Source: Schizochytrium sp. CCTCC M209059
Lineage: Eukaryota; Sar; Bigyra; Thraustochytrida; Thraustochytriidae
DNA: 64,000 bases
Assembly (NCBI GenBank): GCA_000818945.1
Contig: KN805429.1
Coordinates: 78,113 to 142,112, forward strand
Reading direction: 5' to 3'
Within the stretch, counting starts at the first letter, position 1; each line of letters starts with the position of its first letter. Below are positions 31,001-41,018 of this stretch, piece after piece. The notes under the pieces are model-generated. The model was given only the letters and a program-made list of their open reading frames with translations, did not search any database and was not told the origin of the DNA. A program made the position numbers and the translations under genes.

Positions 31001-32702
31001 CGGCAAGCGCAGTCACGCGCCAGGTTCTACGCACTTGTCTGGCTAGGTACCCGCCAAAGAGGGAGAGCGTGATAGAGTGGGAGAGCGATGCGATGCGGCG
31101 AGTGAGAGAGCGATGCGGAGAGTGCGAGAGAGAGAGAGAGAGAGAGAGAGAGGGCAAGAGAGAGACGCGAAAGAGGAGCAGCCAAATGCCCGCTCCACCA
31201 TGGGCCAGTGCTATGCTATGCTCTCTACTAGTAGCTAGCTATCTATCTAGGCTAGGTGGGTAGCGGCCCTTCCCTGGTGGTAAAGAAACAAGGAAAAAGC
31301 CGAGGGGAACAGTCCGTCCGCCGAGACGGGAAACCACCGAGTCTAGGCAGTCACGAGAAGCTGAGCTCTCAGCCACCGTGGCCAAAACAAGCTGAGTCCA
31401 AGGCTGGCCGCAAGCCAGCCCGCGAGCGCACACCACGGCGAAAACCCGCCGCGGCCCGTGCAGCCAACGCGGCGGCCGCGTCTCGCCTTGCGGCGGCAGG
31501 CGCGCAGACACAGACACTTAGGCCCGGCGGGATGCGGAGGGCGCGCGCGAGGGCCAGAGCGCGGCCGCGAGGGGGCGCGGGGGGATGGGCAGGCAAGGCC
31601 TCGCGCACCCCCCGCAGCGCCGCCGCGCCGCCGCCGCGCCGCTGCCACCCGCAGTGCCCCTCTGGCCTTCGCGAAGCAGCCCGCCTGGCCCGCTGCACTC
31701 TCCCTCTCACGCTCTCCCCCTCTCTCACCAGGTCCGTCTTTCCGTCTGTCAGTCGTACTACGTATGTGCATAATGTCTGTCGGTCAACCTGCCTACTCGC
31801 CGTTTGCGTCTGCGTCTGCGACTGCCTCTGCGTGCTGGCCCACGCTGCAGCTGCGTGACGGCCCCGCGCTGCCCTTCTCCGCGGACAGGGCCTTTCTTGG
31901 CGCTGCGCGTGCAGCACCGCGCGCGGGGCCGGGCGGGCCTCTGCCTTTCACCCTTCCTTCCCCTTCCTTCTCACCTCCCCTGCCTCTCCCTCTGTGGCCG
32001 CTCCGCTCGCCCTCTGCGGCCACAATGGCCTCTCCCCCTCGCGCCGCGCCAGGCGCGCCCGTGCTCCGCTGTGCTCTACCGCCGCCGACTTGCGGGGCGC
32101 AGCACCGCAGTGCTCCACAGCGGCCGGCAGGCTGCGCGCACGGTGGCAGCAGGAAGGAGCTCGAAGCCAGAGGGAGGCGCGCGGCGCAGGGAGGCCGGCG
32201 CCGCGGCAAGGACCATTCGTTACCGCCTCAGACGCACCGTTCCGCACTGCTTGCTTGCTCGCTCGCTTGCTTGCGTCGCGGCGACGCAGCGAGAGAGCGA
32301 GGGAGCGCTGTTCCGGCGCGGCTGCCTCGGGGTTTGCGCAAGGGCAGGCAGTGCAGAGAAAGGCCCTCTCTCCCTCCCTCCCTCTCTGCCTCCCTGCCTC
32401 CCTCCCTCTCTCCTTCCTTCGCTGCCCCGGTGCACTGGCCGGCGGTCTATAGTATCTATCTCTGCCGCGGCCGCCCCACGTCGACGCTTCCTTCGGATCC
32501 AGCTAGCTCCGCCTTGCAGCGCAGCGCCGCCGCGCAAACGTCACCGCTCCAGAGGGGAGTCCTCGCCGGTCTCTCTCTCTCCCTCCGCCGCGCTGCGCCC
32601 GTCCCTGAAGCGCCCTCGCGGCGGCCAGCTGTCCGTCTGCCCTCCACCCTCCCTGCCCCGCCCCGCCCTGCCCTGCCCTGCCCCATGCGCCGGCCCCCCG
32701 CG
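28042..32702. other. 4.7-kb gene-free, GC-rich, microsatellite-laden region
   Basis: I find no supported gene. Long frames exist but are Arg/Ala/Pro/Ser low-complexity and occur on both strands at once, as expected from GC-rich DNA with few stops. Contents: cggt runs near 28325, gagc runs near 28555, cttt runs near 28880, cagt runs near 29275, cgtg runs near 29580, gcggcgaaac repeats near 30945, (GA)n near 31129-31152, and strongly pyrimidine-rich plus strand at 31690-32690. It may include the AP2 gene promoter at its left end. Confidence 0.5.
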
Positions 32703-35700
32703 CGACCGCCGAGCCGCGTCGCGACGGACGGGCAGACGGCCCTCAGCAGTGCCGCCGAGCATGGGCACGGCTTCAGCGGCCACCTTCTCGTCTCCACAAT
32801 CTATGCAATAGCGCTTCTCTTGTTTTTTCTTCAACTCCGACTTCATGTGAAGGCCGGGTCCCATACGTGCGTCGGAGCGGCACACGTGCCAGCCTAGGTT
32901 GGCGAGAGCAATGATCGCAACAAAGTGTCGCTCGCTCAGAGCCGTTCGTTTGTCAATGCACGGAGGCGGCGGCCGCGGCCGCCGCGGCAGTTGGCGGACT
33001 TCAACCCCATTATAGTTATGATGGTGGTGACCTAGCTAGCTCGCTCTCTCCCCTTAGAAGGTTCCGGCGCGGGCCGCCATGCGGGATCGGATCGGGCACG
33101 GAGCCGTCCCCGTCCCAGGGGCGAGGTTGTAGCAGGTAGAAACAGCTTTTCTTGGGACTTTGGAGCTGATCTGGCCGCCTTCTCAACGGCACTCACGCCC
33201 GTGAAAAAGCTGGACAAGCACGAGTGTGTGACGTTGGAGAGGCATACGGAAGGGGGGGGGAGGAAGAACCAGTTCGGTGGCTGCGCCGTGAATGGCGCTG
33301 TGTGATTATCGCTGGCTTGTGCGTCCGCCGGGTTGGATGCATCTTCTTAGAGAGCCTGCCTTTCTTTTCCGGAGAAGGCCAACAAACTCGAATTGAAGTC
33401 AAGTTGACCAGGTTTGGGTGCCTGGAGCTGGACAGGAGAGCGAGCGAGTTCAAAAAACGACAAAGAACGCGCGTCACGACAGCACTGCGCAGAACCGCAA
33501 CGAAAACTTGTGTCAGACATCATACATCATCATGGTGTTCGTCTTTCCACGATCGCGAGAATATGTTATTGCTCAGGAACAATGGCCCCAGACGGAGTCT
33601 CTCAAAACAATGAGAATGGTACAGCAAATGACTGGAGTCAGCCTGATGGCCATCGCCTGTCTCGTGCTTGTTTTCTTCATCGCAGTCAGCTGTCGAGATG
33701 CGCATCGCCAAAGAGCGCAGCGCACCGTATTTGTCTTGACTTTTGTACACGTTATTTGCATGGCCATATGCGGATGTTTTATCTTTGTATTTGGCAGAAT
33801 TGAATGGCCGAACGCTGCATGGAAATCATGCTCATATCTAGGTGCTATGCCAGTCCTTTTCTACGTTGCCTCGGCAGGTTGCACGTATGCCATCTACATT
33901 AAGCGTGTCCAGGCAACATCCAGTTTTACCAAGCGGAGCAAAATTGCAGAAAGTCTCTTTTTCGCATGCAAACTTGGCGTCTATAGTCTTCCAGGCTTGC
34001 TCGTTGCTGTTGCGATTACAATGCAGGGCGAGCTTCGCTTTGAAGGCGTCTGTCAGCAAGCTCATTCGTGGCAATTGGCTCTTACGTTCATGCTTATGGA
34101 TACACTATTATCCTTGGGTTTCCTTTACCTATTTCTTGAGCCCGTGATGCAACAGCTGCGCACGATGGACCGCGCAAGTGCAAAGTCTATAAGCTCAAAG
34201 AGAATGCGCCACACAACGCGCAAGAATCCGACCGCCGAGCCGCGTCGCGACGGACGGGCAGACGGCCCTCAGCAGTGCCGCCGAGCATGGGCACGGCTTC
34301 AGCGGCCACCTTCTCGTCTCCACAATCTATGCAATAGCGCTTCTCTTGTTTTTTCTTCAACTCCGACTTCATGTGAAGGCCGGGTCCCATACGTGCGTCG
34401 GAGCGGCACACGTGCCAGCCTAGGTTGGCGAGAGCAATGATCGCAACAAAGTGTCGCTCGCTCAGAGCCGTTCGTTTGTCAATGCACGGAGGCGGCGGCC
34501 GCGGCCGCCGCGGCAGTTGGCGGACTTCAACCCCATTATAGTTATGATGGTGGTGACCTAGCTAGCTCGCTCTCTCCCCTTAGAAGGTTCCGGCGCGGGC
34601 CGCCATGCGGGATCGGATCGGGCACGGAGCCGTCCCCGTCCCAGGGGCGAGGTTGTAGCAGGTAGAAACAGCTTTTCTTGGGACTTTGGAGCTGATCTGG
34701 CCGCCTTCTCAACGGCACTCACGCCCGTGAAAAAGCTGGACAAGCACGAGTGTGTGACGTTGGAGAGGCATACGGAAGGGGGGGGGAGGAAGAACCAGTT
34801 CGGTGGCTGCGCCGTGAATGGCGCTGTGTGATTATCGCTGGCTTGTGCGTCCGCCGGGTTGGATGCATCTTCTTAGAGAGCCTGCCTTTCTTTTCCGGAG
34901 AAGGCCAACAAACTCGAATTGAAGTCAAGTTGACCAGGTTTGGGTGCCTGGAGCTGGACAGGAGAGCGAGCGAGTTCAAAAAACGACAAAGAACGCGCGT
35001 CACGACAGCACTGCGCAGAACCGCAACGAAAACTTGTGTCAGACATCATACATCATCATGGTGTTCGTCTTTCCACGATCGCGAGAATATGTTATTGCTC
35101 AGGAACAATGGCCCCAGACGGAGTCTCTCAAAACAATGAGAATGGTACAGCAAATGACTGGAGTCAGCCTGATGGCCATCGCCTGTCTCGTGCTTGTTTT
35201 CTTCATCGCAGTCAGCTGTCGAGATGCGCATCGCCAAAGAGCGCAGCGCACCGTATTTGTCTTGACTTTTGTACACGTTATTTGCATGGCCATATGCGGA
35301 TGTTTTATCTTTGTATTTGGCAGAATTGAATGGCCGAACGCTGCATGGAAATCATGCTCATATCTAGGTGCTATGCCAGTCCTTTTCTACGTTGCCTCGG
35401 CAGGTTGCACGTATGCCATCTACATTAAGCGTGTCCAGGCAACATCCAGTTTTACCAAGCGGAGCAAAATTGCAGAAAGTCTCTTTTTCGCATGCAAACT
35501 TGGCGTCTATAGTCTTCCAGGCTTGCTCGTTGCTGTTGCGATTACAATGCAGGGCGAGCTTCGCTTTGAAGGCGTCTGTCAGCAAGCTCATTCGTGGCAA
35601 TTGGCTCTTACGTTCATGCTTATGGATACACTATTATCCTTGGGTTTCCTTTACCTATTTCTTGAGCCCGTGATGCAACAGCTGCGCACGATGGACCGCG

Positions 35701-35754
35701 CAAGTGCAAAGTCTATAAGCTCAAAGAGAATGCGCCACACAACGCGCAAGAATC
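32703..35754. repeat. Exact 1,526-bp direct tandem duplication
   Basis: Copies at 32703-34228 and 34229-35754 appear identical everywhere I compared, including a 9-G homopolymer. Each unit holds 829 bp of upstream DNA plus the first 232 codons of a 7TM gene. Only the second copy runs on into the rest of the gene. Confidence 0.95.
33532..34440 (+). pseudogene. 7TM gene copy truncated after TM5 by the 1,526-bp duplication
   Basis: Residues 1-232 are identical to the intact copy at 35058-36077 and include TM1 to TM5. At nt 34228, immediately after codon 232, the frame enters the start of the second repeat unit and encodes about 70 unrelated Arg/Ser-rich residues before a stop at 34440. TM6, TM7 and the cytoplasmic tail are absent. 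It keeps the same 829 bp of upstream DNA as the intact gene, so it may be transcribed, but a five-helix product is unlikely to work as a receptor. An assembly artefact is the alternative. Confidence 0.8.
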
Positions 35755-36077
35755 TGCTGTGGTCTTCGGTGGCCATTTTTTCGACTCTCATATACATGAT
35801 CATGGCAACGGCAATTCCAGCGACTGGACCTGTGTCCGCTAAAGAGTATCATTGGCGTCTACTTTACTGGGCTGCGCTTCCGGTTGATGGCGTTGTGAAT
35901 CTTTTCTCGACGCTGGCCATTACCAGCAGCATTTGGCTGCCCAAGGGCTACATGATGTTCACGGGAGTCCACACGCGCTCGGTCGTGAGCAAGACATATC
36001 CAGCAAACACTCGTGGAGAAGGCGCCTCGACAATACTAGACTCGAGCAAACCCACCGCCGAGGATGAGGCTAGCTAG
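35058..36077 (+). CDS. Seven-transmembrane GPCR-like protein, family member A (intact copy)
   Basis: 339 residues from the ATG at 35058. Seven hydrophobic helices at about 33-53, 64-87, 101-123, 140-164, 179-203, 233-253 and 268-294. Cys100 at the top of TM3 and Cys174 in the loop before TM5 could form the disulfide typical of class A-like GPCRs. Motifs shared with the two paralogues downstream: KRSK after TM3, YSLPG in TM4, a Cys-Gln..His loop, FLYLFLEPV at the end of TM5, and KNLLWSS leading into TM6. The tail is Ser/Thr-rich. Ligand and coupling partners unknown; I cannot place it in a named receptor family. Its first 232 codons are duplicated upstream. Confidence 0.75.
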   Translation: MVFVFPRSREYVIAQEQWPQTESLKTMRMVQQMTGVSLMAIACLVLVFFIAVSCRDAHRQRAQRTVFVLTFVHVICMAICGCFIFVFGRIEWPNAAWKSCSYLGAMPVLFYVASAGCTYAIYIKRVQATSSFTKRSKIAESLFFACKLGVYSLPGLLVAVAITMQGELRFEGVCQQAHSWQLALTFMLMDTLLSLGFLYLFLEPVMQQLRTMDRASAKSISSKRMRHTTRKNLLWSSVAIFSTLIYMIMATAIPATGPVSAKEYHWRLLYWAALPVDGVVNLFSTLAITSSIWLPKGYMMFTGVHTRSVVSKTYPANTRGEGASTILDSSKPTAEDEAS

Positions 36078-37188
36078 CGTCTATCTAGGCATTCCTTGGC
36101 CTCGGTTCAACAAATGGTCACCCCCAAAAGCTTTAGCCTATTTTTTTTCTCCTTTTTTTTTTTTTTTCTCCTTTCCATAAACAGAGACGAGTTGTCCGCG
36201 GCGATGCAGGCAGGAGCAAGAATGACAGACTCCATCCGCCGCAACTTCCATTTTTTATTGCTCTGTGTTCGCGTCATCGGTCGACCCCGTTTAATCTAGC
36301 CAACATAGACACAAAGTACGCCGATCTTCCTTTTACCGTTTCTTAGAAGAAGGGCGTTACAATCGTCGTAGGCTGCGGTCGGCTGCGGCAGCCTACGACA
36401 GCCTACGGCAGCACTGTAGGATGCTTTGAAAGCTATTTTCCCTTTTTCGAAAGCTTTTGCAGTATGCGCGCTCTGCACTCCTGCTATGGATTACCGTGCG
36501 CGGTCCTGGTCAGACAATCAGACAGACTGCTGACCCCGGGCTTATTCATTTACCTCGGATTGTATCCGTTTGAGGGGAGGTGGGGAAATGTGTCAAGTGA
36601 ATAAGATCCGTTATGTACCTTTGTGACTCAGACCGGGCACTGTAGCAGCAGGGCTGCGGCCGAAGCGGAGACGGATGTGGAGTTGCGGCATCACCATGGA
36701 ACTGACTAGTCATCGATGCGACAACGCAGGGTTTATTGAGTATTGGTAGCCTGGAGCGGGACCAAGAGCTGACCTTTGGTAACGGCAGCTTCATGTCAGA
36801 GCGCTTTGAAGCGGTGTGGGAAGAGCAGTGCGGTGCTGTGCAGTCCAGAGCAGGGAAGATGTGAGCCTTCCACCGGCGGCTGTGCTCCCTTTAGGCCAGA
36901 ATGGTGATGATTCAACCGCCCGATTCAACCTCCAAGTCACAGTCAAGCTACGCTTTGCTGGATCATTTCTGTACGTTGGACCCAAATTAAAAGTATGGAA
37001 GCTCATTTATGGTTCGATTTTCAAAAGAAATTATGGACATTTGGGCACAAATACCAACGACAGCCGTCAAATTGGCATGGTTCATTTATGCATGCAATCG
37101 ATTGTCAGCGGTCAAATTTTTCGCGACTTGGCAAAAACGGAACCGAGTTGAGAGCAATTCTCCAAGAAATTATCAGCACGCATCCAAC
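36078..37188. other. Intergenic region between 7TM members A and B
   Basis: 1.1 kb with T-rich tracts near 36140-36170 (3' UTR-like), a 12-bp inverted repeat near 36365-36399 and otherwise unremarkable sequence. The frame of member B is open upstream of its chosen start but is unlike the family there. Confidence 0.5.
36365..36399. repeat. 12-bp inverted repeat (hairpin)
   Basis: GTCGTAGGCTGC at 36365-36376 is the exact reverse complement of 36388-36399, with an 11-nt loop; a further partial copy of agcctacg follows. Lies about 290 bp downstream of 7TM member A. Confidence 0.75.
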
Positions 37189-38199
37189 ATGGGGTCCTTC
37201 GTGGACGAGTACATTGTGCGCAATGAGACGGTGACGATACACTTGCCCCTCGACTACCCTTCCGAGCATGCACGAAAGGCAACCGCGGGAATGCTTGCCG
37301 CTCAGACGGTGACCAGCGCGATTGCAATGTTATTCGGTATAGGGGCGCAGACAATGCTGACCTACTATCTGTTCAAGGAGAAGAAGAACCGCTCGCCTGC
37401 GCAGCAAAAGATTTTCCTCCTCTTGTACGCGCACGTCTTCTTCATGGCCGCCAATTCGTTCGTAATCTTTTGCTTTTCCATGTTTAGGACGCCGCCAAGC
37501 TCATGGTGGGTCTGCAATGTGGTGGGAACGCTACCCTCGACCATGTACGTGGCTGGAAATGGTTTGAGCTATGCGATTTTTCTGAAACGAGCATCCGCTA
37601 CGGCTTTCGCTGCCAAGCGAAGCAAGTTTGCCACGGCAATGTGGTACTATGCGTTGCTCGGCACATATGGCATTCCAGGCTTCATTTGCCTCATGTGGCT
37701 TCTCATCAATGGACGCATCATTTACGGCGAAATTTGCTACCAAGATCACGCAAGCTGGCTGGCTTTTATGTTCACTACCATTGACACGACGCTCTCGCTC
37801 GCATTTCTGTATCTCTTTCTCGAGCCCGTCATGCAGCAGCTCAAAATCATGCATGGGGGCACAGGCAATTCCAGGTCCGCCGCTACGGTCAAAATGCGCG
37901 CTACGGCGATGAAGAATTTGCGCTGGTCCTCGATGACAATCTTTTCGACGTTTCTGTTCATGCTCATCGTTTCCATCGTTCCGAATCTCGAAACTGCGGA
38001 AGACACCCGCCACCTGAAAATGATTACGTGGGTTGGGCAACCTGTTGACAGCTTCTTCACCATGATAGGCATGCTTGCTATCACCTCTGGCATTTGGAGA
38101 CCCAAGCACTCAAAAGGTGCATCGAGTGTGACTCCAGCGACTGGGGTCATGTCGAAGGCGAGCTCCGTAGCGGGTACTACGAATGTTGGAGACGAGTGA
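37189..38199 (+). CDS. Seven-transmembrane GPCR-like protein, family member B
   Basis: 336 residues. I chose the ATG at 37189 because MGSFVDEYIVRNETV aligns with the start of member C (MGFISEYIVRNQTV); an upstream in-frame ATG at 37009 adds 60 residues with no family likeness. The N-terminal ectodomain has an N-glycosylation sequon (NET). Seven helices follow, with WVCN at the top of TM3 and ICYQDH in the second extracellular loop (potential disulfide), SYAIFLKRA, YGIPG, NGR, FLYLFLEPV and NLRWSSMTIF. Tail short and Ser/Thr-rich. Same orientation as members A and C, so a tandem array. Confidence 0.75.
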   Translation: MGSFVDEYIVRNETVTIHLPLDYPSEHARKATAGMLAAQTVTSAIAMLFGIGAQTMLTYYLFKEKKNRSPAQQKIFLLLYAHVFFMAANSFVIFCFSMFRTPPSSWWVCNVVGTLPSTMYVAGNGLSYAIFLKRASATAFAAKRSKFATAMWYYALLGTYGIPGFICLMWLLINGRIIYGEICYQDHASWLAFMFTTIDTTLSLAFLYLFLEPVMQQLKIMHGGTGNSRSAATVKMRATAMKNLRWSSMTIFSTFLFMLIVSIVPNLETAEDTRHLKMITWVGQPVDSFFTMIGMLAITSGIWRPKHSKGASSVTPATGVMSKASSVAGTTNVGDE

Positions 38200-38538
38200 T
38201 TTAACACAACTCAAGAAAATCTGAATCGGAGCAATACGAAGGCAGGGTTTTGAGCCGCAGTCTCCATCATGAAGACCAGCCAGGCAGAATAGGAATCACT
38301 GCCCACTATAATTCATCTTACGCTCTTTGCCACTCTTTGCAGTGTATGGTATTAATTGCAAGCAAAAGCAAGCAAGGTCGCGACGAACAGCCAAAGCCCG
38401 GGGTATATCAGGAGAGAGAGAGAGAGAGAGAGAGAAAGCGGTGGCGCGCTCGCTCAGTCGGCTTTCTCTGGCTTCTCCGACTTGCCGTGTGGCCCAACAA
38501 AGGTCTCGCAAGTAGAGGCAGGCGGGCAGATTGACAAC
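38200..38538. other. Short intergenic region before GH20 gene
   Basis: 339 bp with (GA)n at 38412-38435 about 100 bp before the GH20 start codon, probably promoter or 5' UTR. The GH20 frame is open upstream of its ATG but only to non-ATG codons. Confidence 0.5.
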
Positions 38539-40236
38539 ATGAGGACCAAGTTCGCGCGCTCGTACAACAAGCCTACACCGGCGGCCTGGTGGACCGTGGC
38601 GACGCTTAAGCTCCGTGTCTTGCTGACAATTGCGGTGCTACTCGCACGCAACAGTTCATTTGGTAATGCGCTCGAGCATCGCGAGCCCGAGCCCGTGGAA
38701 ACGAACATCAAGTGGGATGCTGTCCCGGAAAATCTTCCGTATCCGCTGCCAAGCCATGTTTTCCACGGCGACACGCGAGTGAGTCTCGATGCCTTCGCGC
38801 TCAAGTGGAATGTAGAGCGGTGCGGTGCAGCAGAGGCAACACAAGCCAGGGAAAAATGTCCTTTGCTTTCTGGCGCGATTACACGGTATGCCGGGCTCAT
38901 CTTCTCGCAGTCCGAGACAGGTGTAGTGGCCAGCTGTAGAGCGTGCGTTCGGTCAATCAACATATCTGTCAAGGAAGCGGAATCAGAAAAGAGCATTGAG
39001 ACAGACGAAAGCTATATGCTCAAAGTTTCGAGTGAGGGGATCTTTTTGACTGCGCAAACGATTTATGGCGCAATGCATGGCCTTGAGACTCTGAGCCAGC
39101 TCATTCAATTCAATGCTGCGGCGGGGACATATGAAATTGCGCATGCGGATTGGGATATTCGTGACGCACCGAATTTTGCGCACCGCGAGCTCCTGGTGGA
39201 CTCGAGTCGACATTACGTGCCTCTGCCAATGCTCCGCAAGATTCTCGATGGCATGGCCTATTGCAAGATTAATGTTCTGCACTGGCATCTTGTAGACGAT
39301 CAATCTTTTCCTTGGTGCAGTGACAGCGTACCCGAGTTGTGTCAAGGTGCGTACAACGAGATGGACCGATACTCCTCATTGGACCTGCGAGAGATTGTGG
39401 CGTACGCCCGTGAGCGTGGCATTCGTGTCATTCCCGAGCTGGACATACCAGGACACTCCAAGTCGTGGTGCCGCGGCCGTCCCGACATTTGCACAAAGCG
39501 TGGCGAGATGCTTGCGCCGGCAGGTGGGGCCGCGTACGAGGTTATTTTCAAACTTTTGGAGGAGCTCCACGATATTTTCCCTGACAAGTACATTCATTTG
39601 GGCGGCGACGAAGTAAACCTCCGACCGTGGTCGGCGGATCCGGCGACAATGGCATATGCAAGAGAGAATCACCTCAATAACAAGGGCATCTATCAAGAAT
39701 TCGTCTTTCGCACGCACGAAAAGGCGGTGTCCATGGGCCTAGTGCCCGTGGGTTGGGAGGAAATTTACATTAATTTTGGCAATAATTTGGCCAAGTCCAG
39801 CATGGTCTTTGGCTGGTGGCACACGGAGCATGTCGTTCGCGCGGCCCAAGCAGGATACAATGTATTGAACATGCCGATCGGGGACTGGTACTTTGACCAA
39901 AAGGTTTCATACAAGCAGATTCGCTTGTTGGACCCTTGCAACCGCTTCGGATCGGCCTGTAAACGAGTGTTGGGGGGAGGCGGCGCAGCTTGGGCTGAGA
40001 AGGTAGACGCGTCCGTTCTTTTGCACACAATTTTTCCGCGTCTCGCGGCAGTTGCGGAGCGTTTATGGTCGCCCACGGATGCAACGGGTGCCTTGCTCGA
40101 GCGTGCGCGAAGGTTTCGTTGTCATTTACTTCAGCGTGGCATCCCGGCGGCGCCCATCCCTATTGATCAGGATATCCAAGGCGAGCCCAAATTGAGACCC
40201 GAGGTTCCGCGTGCAGGCTCATGCGTGGAACAGTAG
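38539..40236 (+). CDS. Beta-N-acetylhexosaminidase, glycoside hydrolase family 20
   Basis: 565 residues from the ATG at 38539. A basic N-terminus precedes a hydrophobic segment (about 26-37) that can serve as signal peptide or anchor, so the enzyme is probably lysosomal or secreted. A GH20b-type N-terminal domain is followed by the catalytic barrel: ELLVDSSRHY, HWHLVDDQSFP, VIPELDIPGH, the catalytic pair Asp357-Glu358 in HLGGDE, VPVGWEEI and a Trp/Glu segment GGGGAAWAE. It removes terminal GlcNAc or GalNAc from glycoconjugates or chitin by substrate-assisted catalysis. Length matches the eukaryotic HEXA/HEXB type. It sits between 7TM members B and C on the same strand; no functional tie to them is evident. 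Confidence 0.93.
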   Translation: MRTKFARSYNKPTPAAWWTVATLKLRVLLTIAVLLARNSSFGNALEHREPEPVETNIKWDAVPENLPYPLPSHVFHGDTRVSLDAFALKWNVERCGAAEATQAREKCPLLSGAITRYAGLIFSQSETGVVASCRACVRSINISVKEAESEKSIETDESYMLKVSSEGIFLTAQTIYGAMHGLETLSQLIQFNAAAGTYEIAHADWDIRDAPNFAHRELLVDSSRHYVPLPMLRKILDGMAYCKINVLHWHLVDDQSFPWCSDSVPELCQGAYNEMDRYSSLDLREIVAYARERGIRVIPELDIPGHSKSWCRGRPDICTKRGEMLAPAGGAAYEVIFKLLEELHDIFPDKYIHLGGDEVNLRPWSADPATMAYARENHLNNKGIYQEFVFRTHEKAVSMGLVPVGWEEIYINFGNNLAKSSMVFGWWHTEHVVRAAQAGYNVLNMPIGDWYFDQKVSYKQIRLLDPCNRFGSACKRVLGGGGAAWAEKVDASVLLHTIFPRLAAVAERLWSPTDATGALLERARRFRCHLLQRGIPAAPIPIDQDIQGEPKLRPEVPRAGSCVEQ

Positions 40237-41018
40237 GCTAAATGCACGTAGTCCGGCCTGGCAAACCCGCAGTCGGTTCCCGAGCTCCGGCTGGCATTGC
40301 CACTGACTGTGAGTTTTTCCATAAAACGGCTAATTTTTTCTTTGCTCCCCCCCCCCCCCTTTTTTTTTTGCCTTGTAAAAGATGCGGCTGGACGGGTGGG
40401 AAGTTGCGAAGGAGACAATCGTAGCCAACATCCGATTAGACTTTAGGCTTGCAGACGAAAGAAAGAGTAGAGCGGTTCTATAAAGAAGGTTACGTGATCG
40501 TTGGACGCACGCAGCTTAGTGCGCTGGCTATCACTCACTACCAAGAGGAGCGACTGCTTTCTTTGGACACCACTGGCTGTGACCACGTGAACAATTGTGT
40601 AACGCTCTGTATAGCAGTTCGAAATGGCTCACTGTCTATTTATTTTAAAAAAAAGCCGGTGCTGTCGCCAAAGAAGACCGAAGTGGAAGGAGTAGCGTAG
40701 CTGGCGAAAAAATCCGCTTCCACTCAGTAACTGCACCTATCAGCTTGGTTCAGACTCCACATTATCTCACCGGATCGTTCTTCCTCTTGTTGGTTCCATT
40801 CTCCTTTACCCCGCTGGGAGGTTGTCTGTCCTTGGAGGAGGGCAGAAGAACAAAACCAAGGGTCAAGGCGAGACAGATCAATCGACAGGTTGTCCACGTG
40901 AAATCACGCTTTGAGCACGGCAAAGTTCTAGCGAACGTGCACGAAGTCGGCCCTGGGCCGAGCGCAGCGTGAGAAAGAAAGCCGGAGCTGCTTGTCACAG
41001 CGCAGCTAGGTCCCAACG
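40237..41018. other. Intergenic region between GH20 and 7TM member C
   Basis: 782 bp with a C13-T10 homopolymer junction at 40347-40369 and a run of A near 40646. Nothing gene-like. Confidence 0.5.

Noticed and set aside
31458..32897. 479-residue plus-strand frame
   Set aside because: Product of GC-rich, stop-poor DNA; composition random and its end is repeated at 34.2-34.4 kb by the duplication, not by gene homology.
37009..37188. 60-residue N-terminal extension of 7TM member B
   Set aside because: No likeness to paralogues, whose conserved start aligns with the ATG at 37189.
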